Positions 13,090 through 24,800 of a stretch of DNA of 64,000 nt are shown one piece after another (position 1 is the stretch's first letter; each line of letters starts with the position of its first letter). Source of the stretch: Chaunax sp. Z400 (taxonomy: Eukaryota > Chordata > Actinopteri > Lophiiformes > Chaunacidae); NCBI GenBank assembly GCA_037577475.1, contig CM075203.1, positions 20,125,397 through 20,189,396 of the forward strand, written 5' to 3'. The notes beneath the pieces were generated by a model, which saw nothing but the letters and a program-made list of their open reading frames with translations, made no database searches and was not told the origin of the DNA. A program made the translations under genes and the position numbers.

Positions 13090-15616
13090 GCTGTTGCTGT
13101 GTGTGTGTGTGTGTGTTTTCGCTGTTGCTGTGTGTGTGTGTGTGTGTGTTTTCGCTGTTGCTGTGTGTGTGTGTGTGTGTGTTTTCGCTGTTGCTGTGTG
13201 TGTGTGTGTGTGTGTTTTCGCTGTTGCTGTGTGTGTGTTTTCGCTGTTGCTGTGTGTGTGTTTTCGCTGTTGCTGTGTGTGTGTTTTCGCTGTTGCTGTG
13301 TGTGTGTTTTCGCTGTTGCTGTGTGTGTGTGTGTGTTTTCGCTGTTGCTGTGTGTGTGTGTGTGTTTTCGCTGTTGCTGTGTGTGTGTGTGTGTTTTCGC
13401 TGTTGCTGTGTGTGTGTGTGTGTGTTTTCGCTGTTGCTGTGTGTGTGTGTGTGTTTTCGCTGTTGCTGTGTGTGTGTGTGTGTGTGTGTTTTCGCCGTTA
13501 TGTTGATTCGATCAGCCTCACAGATTGAATACACAGATTCTACATCTTTTATCTCCATGGTTACGTCTTTCCTCACAGTTCCACGACCACCTCCTAAGAT
13601 TGAAGCAGGTCTAACTGTCTCCAGTTCCTCCTCTGACTACATGGTACTGGAGATCATGGGTGAAGGCTCCTTTGGGAAAGTGGCCAGGTGCAGAAATCTG
13701 GCAACAGAAGCGGATGTGGCTATTAAGTTTGTGAAGGACAAACTTTCCACACAGGCAGAGGTAGGTTTTTGTACTCTGTTGGATTAATTTAGTTCTTAGA
13801 TGTAGTATTCTCCATTAGAGTAGGTGCTATGAATGGTTGTCATGTCTCTTTTCTCCCCAGGCGTCCATGTTGGAGTCCCTCAGTGTCCTGGACGTGGACC
13901 AAACCAACATTTTAAAGTTCTTCGAGCAGTTTGATGACCAGGGACTGACCTGTCTGGCTTTTGAGATGCTAGACAGGAGTCTCTACGACTGGCTCGAAGA
14001 CTTTGACTTTACACCACTGTTACTGGAGTCTATCAGGCCGATAGCAAAGCAGGTCTGTATTATTGTAATTTGGAGCCAATCAATTGTTCTACATATCCGC
14101 TAGTCATCAATGAAGAAAATCTAACCTGAACCTTTATCCTAAATTTAACACTTGGAAAACTGAATCTCAAATGTTTCCATTCTTGTTTGTCCCTGCAGCT
14201 GTTTGTGGCTCTGGACGCCCTCAGGGTAGTTGGTATCCTGCACACCGACATTAAGCCAGACAACATTATGTTTGTAAATGTGAAGGACCAGCCCCTCAGG
14301 GTGAAATTGATTGACTTTGGAAATGCCTATCCAGTCGCCGCTGTCTGTCCTGGAATGACTTTTCAGGCATTAGCATACAGGTATCTTCATCCCTTAATCT
14401 TAGAGAGTTTATGTCATTCATTTAGAAATCCATGCTGTTCTCTTGGTCCAACAGATTTCTCATCTTTAACTCTTGTTCTCCCTCCTCAGGGCTCCAGAGA
14501 TTTTACTTGGCCTGCCCTTCAATGAGGCCATTGATGTCTGGGGAGTCGGCTGCGTCCTGGTTTTCCTGTACCTCGGGAACCACCTCTTCCCTTATGGGAC
14601 TGAGTATGAGCTGGTAGGTCAGCTACCTCACACAAATGTACACAAACAAGTGGAGACTTTATGCAGAATGTCAGCTAATGTAACTCTGTATTCTTCGTCT
14701 GCAGATGAGGGCCATTGTTCAACTTGTGGGTCAGCCGGAGGACCACCTGCTTCATGCTGGGATGTACACCCAGCGTTACTTCTGTAAGGAAGAAGCTGCT
14801 GGTGGACCATCAAGGAGGATAATGGTAGAGTAACCATGTTCTCCTTTGTTTAAAATTATTAAATCATTTTATTTAAGCTCTTTTAAAATGGTTCTCTTTC
14901 AACATGTGTCTCTTTAGACCCCAGAGGAATACGCAGCAGCCAATCACCTGTATCCGAAGACCACCAATGACATGCCCAGCTCTCTGGACTACCTGGTTCA
15001 TGTAAGTACTCTCTGTTGTTAAAGTTAAGACTGAATCAGCTCTTGTTAACTACCTGTCTCTGAGAGGTAGGGACTGGATCAACTCAACTCAATCTGTTTT
15101 CAAATCCAGCTCTATGACAAAGATGAGGAAGCTGAGTTTGAGGACAGGTTGGTCTTTGTAGACCTCCTTAAACAGCTGCTCCATGTCGACCCGGATAAGA
15201 GAATCTCACCCCAAGAGGCTCTGCAGCATCCGTTCATTACCATGGAGCACCTCCGACAGATCCCTGACAGCAGAGCCTAGTAAGTGACTGTGTGTCTGGT
15301 AGTAGACATCACATATGTGATGGTTTGATTGATTGATTGACTAACTGATTGTCATTCTTGTTGCAGTCTGGACGACTCCCAAGCCACCATGAGTCGGCCC
15401 TGGATTCGTGATGGACACGTACCTCATGTCTTGCATCAAGATCCAGATGTCTGCATCCCTGGAGATGAAGACGCTGCAAAAGGGGCTGAACCTCCGGGTT
15501 TTGCCCCTGATGTCTCGGCCTCCACTAGTCGCCCAAAAAAGTTTCTCGGCAGGGTTCGTCGAGTCTTTAAATGGATAACGACTCCATTTTCTTGCTGCTG
15601 GCGTCCCAGAGTGTAG
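10186..15616 (+). CDS. HIPK-like dual-specificity-type protein kinase, nine exons
   Basis: Exons: 10186-10273, 13579-13760, 13861-14052, 14199-14380, 14490-14613, 14705-14824, 14918-15001, 15110-15279, 15367-15616. All introns are GT-AG and phases join in frame, giving 463 residues. The kinase domain starts near Tyr50. It has a glycine loop GEGSFGKV, Lys79 in VAIKFVKDK, a catalytic loop LHTDIKPDN (Asp171), IDFGNA (Asp193) and YRAPEILLGLP, which is the HIPK/DYRK signature. The usual HRD is HTD, and the HIPK activation-loop tyrosine position is Thr. The C-terminus ends in a basic, Trp/Cys-containing tail. Family members are nuclear Ser/Thr kinases; this short form lacks the homeobox-interaction and PEST regions of long HIPKs. 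The start is chosen because its phase-1 donor joins exon 2 exactly. Confidence 0.88.
10509..13498. repeat. ~3 kb compound minisatellite in intron 1 of the kinase gene
   Basis: Roughly 100 units alternate a (TG)n tract with a short core. The core changes along the array: TTTTCACGGTTGTGG at the 5' edge, then TTTTCGCGGTTGTGG, then TTTTCGCGGTTGCGG, a brief TTTTCGCTG-only block near 11070-11150, and finally TTTTCGCTGTTGCTG to the end. From 12362 to 12920 there are 18 successive units of exactly 31 bp. Each unit keeps one CpG. It is stop-free in several frames, which produces long artificial ORFs on both strands. Confidence 0.95.
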
Positions 15617-16261
15617 GATAAGTATTTTTTTTAATTTTTATTCATCAAATAGTGACTTTAGTATTAGCAATGCAGATCGTAACCTGTTTACATTTGTAGG
15701 ATGGGCTTGGTTGTTTCAAGTTAGTGCTTTCTGGTTGTACATTCCTACAGATTGTTATTTCTAGTCTCCCCCCAGTTTGATGTTTTTATTTATATTTGTG
15801 TTTTAACTCACAGATAGTATAATGCAGCGGGGGATTGTTGAGTATATTTTATGGAATTGTTAAAGTTGGGTTTTTTTTTTGTATAGCTGATTGTTCCATG
15901 GAAGTATGTTGTTTCTTTCTGTAGTTTCAGTAGTATTGTTTTCTGGGCTACAAGTAGGTGCACTGTGATTACTTTTGAGCGTAGGTCGTGTGTATCCAGA
16001 TTGCTGAGTATGCATAGAGAGGAGGATAATAGAATGTTAGGGTTAGCACTAATGTTAGCATGATGTTTTGGTCAAAAATGTGGTGGAGGTGTGTGATCCC
16101 TTCTTATTTCCATTTATTGCCTGTTTGAGGTGATTTATTTGCTGTGAAGTCTGGATTGTGTCATATAGGTGTTTGTGTGGTAGTTTTTTATTTTATTGAC
16201 TCTCCACCAAACTGTCAGAGTTGTGGCTATTGTGCGGTTTTTGAAGCAGTTGTGGTCAAAC
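15617..16261. other. 3' flank of the kinase gene
   Basis: AT-rich 3'UTR-like sequence following the stop codon. No clear AATAAA lies within it; the nearest is at 16561-16566 inside the inverted-repeat arm, so the true polyadenylation site is uncertain. Confidence 0.5.
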
Positions 16262-17819
16262 ATGATCAAACATGGTCATTCCCTTGGAACAACAATCTGC
16301 TCGCCATTGTGGAGATACAACCCCACAATTCACCTAAAGATAACGCCCGTAATCACACCTTAGGGTCTGTACCCACACAACATTTGCCTTCCCTTAACAT
16401 ATCAAAGAGGACCTGGTTTCACCCCTCCTGACCCCTTGCTGAGTACCAGAGACACACCAGGGTATCAGCCTGCAACTCAGGAGACTATGAGACTGCTTTC
16501 TGTTCCAAACCACAGGATCCAAAACCCTGCATGGGTTCAGAAACTGGGAATCAATGAATCAATAAAAATCTGACAATCCAACCAACCTTCCATGCCAAAA
16601 GGTTCACCATACCTCCTGCCTCTTCTCCTCTTCCTCTCATCACGGAAGCAAGAGAAGAAATGTGTTCATGACTGTGTAAGCATGATTTCTGGGAAGCTGA
16701 ACTCTGCAACATGTTCTAATGGATCATTTCTGATGTTCGCTTTATTGTTGTGTGTTTTACTCCTTTTGTAATATGTTTCTTGTTTTGAATTTGATGAGCA
16801 CATAGTGATGATTTTCTTCCTGTATCCCTCTGAGTTCATGTTTATTGCATGTGTGCTTTGATGCCTCCTTCCAGTGGAGAGACTCAGATGTCTCGCCTAT
16901 TGTTTCTATGCCAGCTGGTGATGTGAACGCATATCTTACAGTAAAATAGAACACGCCCTTACTTCCGGCAGCTGTGAGGCTTCAAAAGGCACGGCGCGAA
17001 GCAGCTCGCTCTCTTGCTCCGCTTGACATGAATTCATGTCAGGTGGAGGTAGGAGCAAGCGGAGCAAGAGAGCGAGCTGCTTCGCGCCGCGGCTTTTAAA
17101 TCCTCACAGCTGCCGGAAGTAAGGGCGTGTTCTATTTTACTGTAAGATATGCGTTCACATCACCAGCTGGCATAGAAACAATAGGCGAGACATCTGAGTC
17201 TCTCCACTGGAAGGAGGCATCAAAGCACACATGCAATAAACATGAACTCAAAGGGATACAGGAAGAAAATCATCACTATGTGCTCATCAAATTCAAAACA
17301 CAAAACATATTACAAAAGGAGTAAAACACACAACAATAAAGCGAACATCAGAAATGATCCATTAGAACATGTTGCAGAGTTCAGCTTCCCAGAAATCATG
17401 CTTACACAGTCATGAACACATTTCTTCTCTTGCTTCCGTGATGAGAGGAAGAGGAGAAGAGGCAGGAGGTATGGTGAACCTTTTGGCATGGAAGGTTGGT
17501 TGGATTGTCAGATTTTTATTGATTCATTGATTCCCAGTTTCTGAACCCATGCAGGGTTTTGGATCCTGTGGTTTGGAACAGAAAGCAGTCTCATGGTCTC
17601 CTGAGTTGCAGGCTGATACCCTGGTGTGTCTCTGGTACTCAGCAAGGGGTCAGGAGGGGTGAAACCAGGTCCTCTTTGATATGTTAAGGGAAGGCAAATG
17701 TTGTGTGGGTACAGACCCTAAGGTGTGATTACGGGCGTTATCTTTAGGTGAATTGTGGGGTTGTATCTCCACAATGGCGAGCAGATTGTTGTTCCAAGGG
17801 AATGACCATGTTTGATCAT
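16262..17819. mobile_element. 1.56 kb foldback: two ~770-bp inverted arms
   Basis: The left arm, starting at 16262 (ATGATCAAACATGG), reappears reverse-complemented and ends at 17819. The arms meet at a perfect 16-bp palindrome, GACATGAATTCATGTC (17025-17040), next to a short asymmetric insert. The arms are nearly identical but differ by scattered substitutions: 65-codon frames at 16757-16954 (-) and 17127-17324 (+) differ at three residues. They are therefore not a simple read-through artefact. No transposase is present. It could be a foldback-type element or an inverted duplication. Confidence 0.75.
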
Positions 17820-17885
17820 TCAAGCAAGGCGAAACCAGGGCTGAAGTCGCAGGGCATGGTGAGGTGGGGGTCGACTGACCTACCC

Positions 17886-18122
17886 TCACCCTACACTAAG
17901 TAGTAGTGATAAAATGTGTGATGTAAAGAAATTGTGGTAGAAAGTTGGGTCATCTGTGTTTGGACCATAGATGCTTGAAATTGATATATTGATGTTATTG
18001 ATTGTTCCATTGATGATGTCATAGTGTCCTTCTGGGTCTGTTATATTGTGTTTGTGAATTAGAGGTGAGTTTTTGTTGATCAGAATTTTGTGTTTTGAGC
18101 TTCTTGTGAGGGACAGGGACAT
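17886..18122 (-). pseudogene. LINE endonuclease fragment
   Basis: The minus-strand frame contains LINKNSPLIH and then SISSIYGPNTDDPTFY, the (N/S)IYGPN motif of the apurinic-like endonuclease of non-LTR retrotransposons of the L1/Tx1 type. Only about 78 codons remain and no reverse-transcriptase part is seen nearby. It directly abuts the foldback on one side and the TC-rich tract on the other. Confidence 0.6.
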
Positions 18123-18129
18123 GTCTGTG

Positions 18130-18778
<649 letters not shown>

Positions 18779-18947
18779 CAACCGGTCAAAGCAGAAAACC
18801 GCCCACCTTGAGTCTCGGATCTGCTCGACGTTTCTGCCTTGTAAGGAAGTTTTTCGTCGCCACTGTCGCCTAGTGCTTGCTCAAGGTGGATCGTTGGGTC
18901 TGTCTCTGTGTCTCTCTGTCTCTCTCTCTGTCTCTCTCTCTGTCTCA

Positions 18948-21785
18948 GAGAGACAGACTTGTTGGGGGGATTGTTGGGAAAAAAAGATTCAGTCTAGACT
19001 GATATAACTTTTGTTGTGTTTTGAGGTGTTCTAATTAAATTTTAAATGACGTTGAAAAATATTGTATTTTGCACATTTATTATGTAAGATGATGTATAAA
19101 TATTTTATTTAAAGTAATGTAAATTTCTTATATAGAATGATGTTTATAAATATTTTATTTAAATTAATGTAAATTTCTCATATAAAATGATTAATATTCT
19201 CATATTAAATGTCTATATTATTTAAAATATATATTTCAACGTAAAATATTAACAGAAACAGACTTTATAATTGAAATAAATATAATAGACTGATTAACTG
19301 CATTGAAGACTGTCTTTATTACACAATACACATTCCTCTGAATATTCCAACCTTCTAAGTATCTGATTAGTAAAATAAGTAGAAGATAAATACTAGAGAA
19401 GTATTGCTGCTGCTCTGGGTATGCATTGGATTATAAATGTGAACAATTTGTTCTGTAATCAGATTAAGTAAAATCGCAGATTTTGCCAATATTATTACCT
19501 CAGTTTGGTCTGAAATTTCAGCCGCTGTCTTTAACTTCCTTGATTCTTTGGGATTCTCAGCTCAGTTTCCCCATATTTCCATTACACCCAAAAGCAGTAC
19601 TTCTGTCATAATTTAACCATGTATATATTTTATTTTGATATTTTGACCCTGAAAACCTATGGAAACATGTTGATATCATTATTAGTTTGAAAGTTATTCG
19701 ACAAAAACCACCAACATCTAATCGATTCTTCCTTGGGCCACTTCACTTTCATCCTGTTAACAAACCAACCAACGACGGCAAAAACATAACCTCCTCCCTT
19801 GGCGGAGGTCATAATAAATATGGCTCTGTTGTAGAAATTATTCATGCGTCTGCCCTGCCCTGGCCTGAGGAGTCCATGTAGGAGGAGAGAAGGGCAGATG
19901 GAGGAAGGGAGGATAATGGCAGGATGAAGAAAAGATGATTGCAGCAGGTTAGCCTGGAGGCGCAGGCGATGACTGACAGCTCAAAGGTTATTGGCTCACT
20001 CCGGAGTGACAGGGCGCTGTAATGTGGCCGAGGCTGATTTCTGAAATAGAGAAATCTAAAAACTTAAACCTGAATTTAACCTGATGGGAGTTTTGTCACT
20101 TTATTAACTGATTTTTTCATTCTTTCTCATGCTCTAAAAATCTCGACCTAAAGGTGCATACTGGTACCTCCTGCATTAGATTTGTAGATGCTGCTCTTGT
20201 TAGATCTATGAAAGCAGTTTTGCTTTGCATAATGGGTTCTATTTTTCAGGTATCATATGATATTATGATGATATTAATTTCTCATTATCTGGCAGATGAT
20301 TCATCAGCCTGTTGTATATCTTGCATTCCTAGAACAGAGTCATCGCTGCACTTAGATGCCCTCCAGTCTCTAGAGCAGCTGATGAATAATTACAAACTGT
20401 TTTCATGATGCCGGGGGGGAAACATTTGCTGTAAGGTCGGGGGAATGAGGACAGGCAGCCTTGATATTCAGCCACCGAAACAGATCATCACACCGTCTTT
20501 ATTGATCTCTGTGGGTTAAACGGTCCCTTCTCTCAGCCCTTCCATGTCCTCACAGCGGGTTCAGATCTCAGGCCGAGGCATAGCTCAGTTCAGATCTGTC
20601 ATTTTTCATTCGAAGCCCCCTCCTTTCCCTCCTGTACTGTGTGGCGTCTTTATTTCTGGCTGTAAAGTTTGCTCGAGTAATTTCACTTCAAAGATACGAG
20701 GATGTGACCAATTCTTCTTACTTTCCTGAGATTCCTTTCTTGATGATCGTAATTACACACGGATTTAATTAATGTGGGAACAGGAAGGGAGGAGCAGGGG
20801 GGTCTTTGAACTGTGGGTTTATGGAGAAAGAGATAAAAAAGAGAGATTAGAGAGCAAAGCGACTTATTGAAGATTGCCAATGTGTGCCGGAGCTTAGGCC
20901 AAAAGTCTCTGGTGGATCCATGCTATGTCATTCTTCCTTCTGTCACTTCCTTTATCCATCTGTCCCCTCTGTCTCATCTCTTTCTTGCTGGAAGTTTAAT
21001 GTGTCCCATCCGCCTTTCCGTCACACGTGCCTTTCTTGGCTTGCCCTTCTCCAAGGCCCCTCTGGGATGGTAGCTTCCCTCCCTCGTGCAGATGTGAGAG
21101 GAGGGAGGGGGGGGAAAAAAACAAAAAACGACAGCACAACTCCTCAACGCTGCGTCAGCGCCAGCCGCCTCTGGAGAATAATAGAACAGCAGGATAATTC
21201 AGCACTGATGAAGGGCTAATGAGGGATGGAGGAGGATGAGGGAAAGAGAGGACTGGTAAGGTGGGAAGAGGGGGGGCTGCAAGTGGTCTGTCATTCAGGA
21301 GAGACCATAAAATAAATAGTCCATAATTTGCAACGTCTTATTGCTAATGTGCAACAGTTGCATTGCAGGAGACGCAATGTCAACATGACCCTCTTGGATG
21401 TATGCATTGTAGAGCAGCTGCAAAAGCTGACAAGAAAACATTCAGATCTGTGTCTCATTTGTTTCTATAGTTTGTCGAGTGAAAATCTATCAACTAAATT
21501 AATGAGTTTGACTATTTAGTTTTACATGCATAACATAATTCCGATGATTAGTCACTCGTAGCCATCAATTAAAATAATCTAATCTTTCTATTTGGTCATG
21601 TTTTCTCAGTTTTCAGTGGTTTTTTTGAGTGTTTTTTTTATTGGCTAAAACAGAACCAGTTTGTCCTTTGTGTCTCCAGAAGAATCCTGAACCTCTCACC
21701 TGATGTAAATAAGCAATTTATCAAATAAAACATCAAATATAAAGACAGCAATAAACAAATCTGGTAGCACCAGGTTTTTCAACAA
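18948..21785. other. non-coding stretch
   Basis: The 19000-19320 segment is strongly AT-rich with TATTTTATTTAAA-like near-repeats. A dispersed-repeat end lies at about 19690-19815. The remainder, including a G-rich block at 21090-21290, shows no supported gene. Confidence 0.5.
19690..19815 (+). repeat. dispersed repeat end (CTTGGCGGAGGT family)
   Basis: Sequence reading AACAAACCAACCAACGACGG, then AAAACATAACCTCC and CTTGGCGGAGGTCATAA, resembles 46975-47090 (CAAACAAACATCAGTGAAAA, then CTGGTGGAGGTAAATA) and the tail at 44855-44895. Recurrence within one window marks an interspersed repeat. The class is not established from the sequence. Confidence 0.5.
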
Positions 21786-21786
21786 G

Positions 21787-21791
21787 TATGA

Positions 21792-21877
<86 letters not shown>
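21787..21877. repeat. (AC)n microsatellite
   Basis: About 45 uninterrupted AC dinucleotides. Confidence 0.97.
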
Positions 21878-21880
<3 letters not shown>

Positions 21881-24800
21881 CAAACTAATGAGAACCCTGA
21901 CAGAAAAAGTGCTTATGTGAAGAACAGGAGGAGAGACAGTCTTCGTGAGGAGGACGGTCTCAGTGTTTTTCTTCTCTAGGAGAAAACTTTCTTGCCACAA
22001 TGTCAACAGTCTCAAAGGCAGCGTCAAAAATCAATGCGGGCAAAGTTTACAGTGGCGTCTCTGTTTCAGGTTACAGCCAAACATGTGGAGCCTCATTGGT
22101 TGTAAAGCATTCATCCATTACATAGTGACAGGTTAGATCATGGACACAATAGTCGATGGTTCACAGCATTAAATCTCTGATGTGGCACAACATTGGCCGA
22201 TTCCCCCCCCAGAGGAATTTAAAGCAGAGCTGACCAGAACCTGGAGCGTCCGGAGTAGGATTTCTGGCCCAATGCTATTGATCATCCACCACAGGTCTGT
22301 TTTCACATCCTTTAAGATTCAACGCACACAGGTGTGATGTGGGAACCTGAAGCCTGCAAAACACAAACACACAGAACAAAGACATCTCCTTTAAAATACA
22401 TACGTTCAGATTTTTAATACGGGAGAAGTCCTGCATGTAATTTGAGGGCTTTTACCAAGATAATAGAACATTTTCCTCCTCATTAACAAGGAAGTATTAG
22501 ATATTCTACTTGATACCTGGATTAATTTGTATGTAATATGGAATGCAATTATGTTAATTACATAATTATCTTATTTTTTAGAACATCTTATAAATTTATT
22601 ATATTCTAATTATCTATGCAGCGTGTGAATGTGCACACATGCACATATATAATCCTATTGTAATATCATGTATGAACCTGAACCTTCTATCCTATTTTTA
22701 GATGATATATTACTATCTTAGTATTTATGTATTTATTTATTAGTTTACAGCAGTGTTCATTTAGCACTCTTTATTATTAATACTATGTTGTCTGTCTCTG
22801 CTGATCAGATCTGATCTGCTGATCACATTGATCCTGTTTGCACCTCATCTGGCCTCCTCTGCTACTCCTCCTGATTGAAACAGTCTACTCACCTGGTTCT
22901 CCTCAGGTCATCAGCCTGCTGCATTTGGAGCCACTTGTCGCCACATCGTTTCGTTACCTGTTCCATGCTTCCGTCACGGCCTCCTCCTTGTCTAAGGTAT
23001 TTTTGACTTTTGTTTGACTGGATATTTCTTCTGCTCTATGTCCAGACTTCACTCCGCAAACCTGCCTGTCTCTCTTTATCTCCACTGAGTCATCATCGCC
23101 TCTCATTCATCTCCACTAAGCTCTGCCTACACAGCAAAATAAAAACAAATAAAACTTTTACCCGCCTTTTATGCTGAGTTAACAAGCAGGTAACTTGTAT
23201 TGTGCCGTGACTGCCACTGCAGCTTTTCATTTATCATGTCCCAGAAATGAGCTTGAGCTTCTTTTCTTTCTTTTTTTTAAATACCCACACCAATCTGCAC
23301 CCCCCAAACCAACTTAAATATGTGATAATTATCCATCTGAATCCGGCTCATACCACAAACTGTGAACTTCATGCATTGTATTAACACAACTGTAAGGACC
23401 GAGACGAATCCGAGTGCTTACCAAGGTGGTGATCCTGCTTGCACTCTCTCTGTTCTCTTTTCCACCCTCACTCTCAGATCAATGCCTACCATACAAATTT
23501 TATCCCAGTTTGATCTTATGAAACATCAAAATCTCTGCCTTTTTGTGCACTCATGGTGACTTTTGTTATATTTCTAGCAAAACTACGAGATCTGAGGAGA
23601 GAAAATGTTCAACACACGGAGCAGCTATGCCATTATGAACCTAAAACCCGCTGGAGAATAAAACAGTAGGTACACAAGCACTTAAAGAGTCAAGAGTGTG
23701 TTAATCAGGAACTTTATAATGGGTTTAATATGTGTCAGTCAATAAGAACTGGGAACTATCAGCTTAATGATGTGGGATTTAGTACCAGCTGTGACTGGGC
23801 CATTATGAGGATGTGTGGTTTTGCAGCTCAGCCAGAAAGTAGCAGCTGAAGCTGAACAAGGGTAAAAGGTGGGGAGACACCCACAATGTGTGATCTGAAA
23901 AGCAGAGCCCCATCCTAGTTGCCCTCCCTCTCTCCCCCGCCTCCAAACTCTGAATAAATGTGATTCAGTAATGGAGATTAGTGCACACTGGCACTGAAAA
24001 AAGTTCATGCGCTCATGCACAAGTACATGCATTGAGGGCTGGAGGACACAAGGACGGACATGAAAGATAGATGCTGCACGGAGCAGGGATTACACCACTG
24101 TGTGTGTTTGAGTGTCAGGTCAGTGAGGTGGTGAGGTGGTCAACAGCCAGCCTGCCTAAACGCTTCAACGTTGAGGTTCTGGATCTATGATAGCTCCTCT
24201 GAGCATTGTGGGATTGACTCTGGAGTTAAGTTTAGGACATGAACACACAGACACATATGATGGCAGATCAAGCAAACTCTTCCAGTTTCTTGAGTTACAG
24301 CCCGGCCTCTCTCGCGGAACTTTATACCCACAAACACGCACAAACTGGACAGGCTGCCTGACGGCTGAGGTTACGTGGCCTATTTAAGAGGAAGGTTTAG
24401 TTTCAATCGCTGGAAACATTGATGAGGACCAGGTAGGTAGAACGGGGACATGAGTGCAATGGAGAAACCTGTAAAAACACATTTTTATGGACGCCAGTTT
24501 GATAAAGAACATAAAATGTGTTATCCTGTATTTATTTGGTGACACTCTGGATGAGCGAGTACATATAAAACTTTAACTAGCAGCTTATTAGCATGTACTG
24601 TATATTAGTAGTAGTCAGGATAAAGCACTTATTAAATCACCCAAAAATAAAGTCATTATCTACTCGCCCTTAGGCCGTAAAATGACTCTCTTTGTGCTCA
24701 TGGCATGCGTAACTTGCACATCAGTGAAGGCACCACTAATGCAGAAAGATACATACAACATATGCTGCCATCCAGACCATGTCTTTTACACAGACGTCCC

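Noticed and set aside
10451..13576. 1041-residue minus-strand ORF rich in HTHTHSNSENT repeats, and + strand Cys/Val-rich ORFs of up to 564 residues
   Set aside because: They are translations of the TG-rich minisatellite, which lacks stop codons in several frames. They have no unique sequence, and the + strand frame merely runs through intron 1 into a kinase exon.
21788..21979. His/Thr-repeat protein
   Set aside because: Translation of the (AC)n microsatellite.
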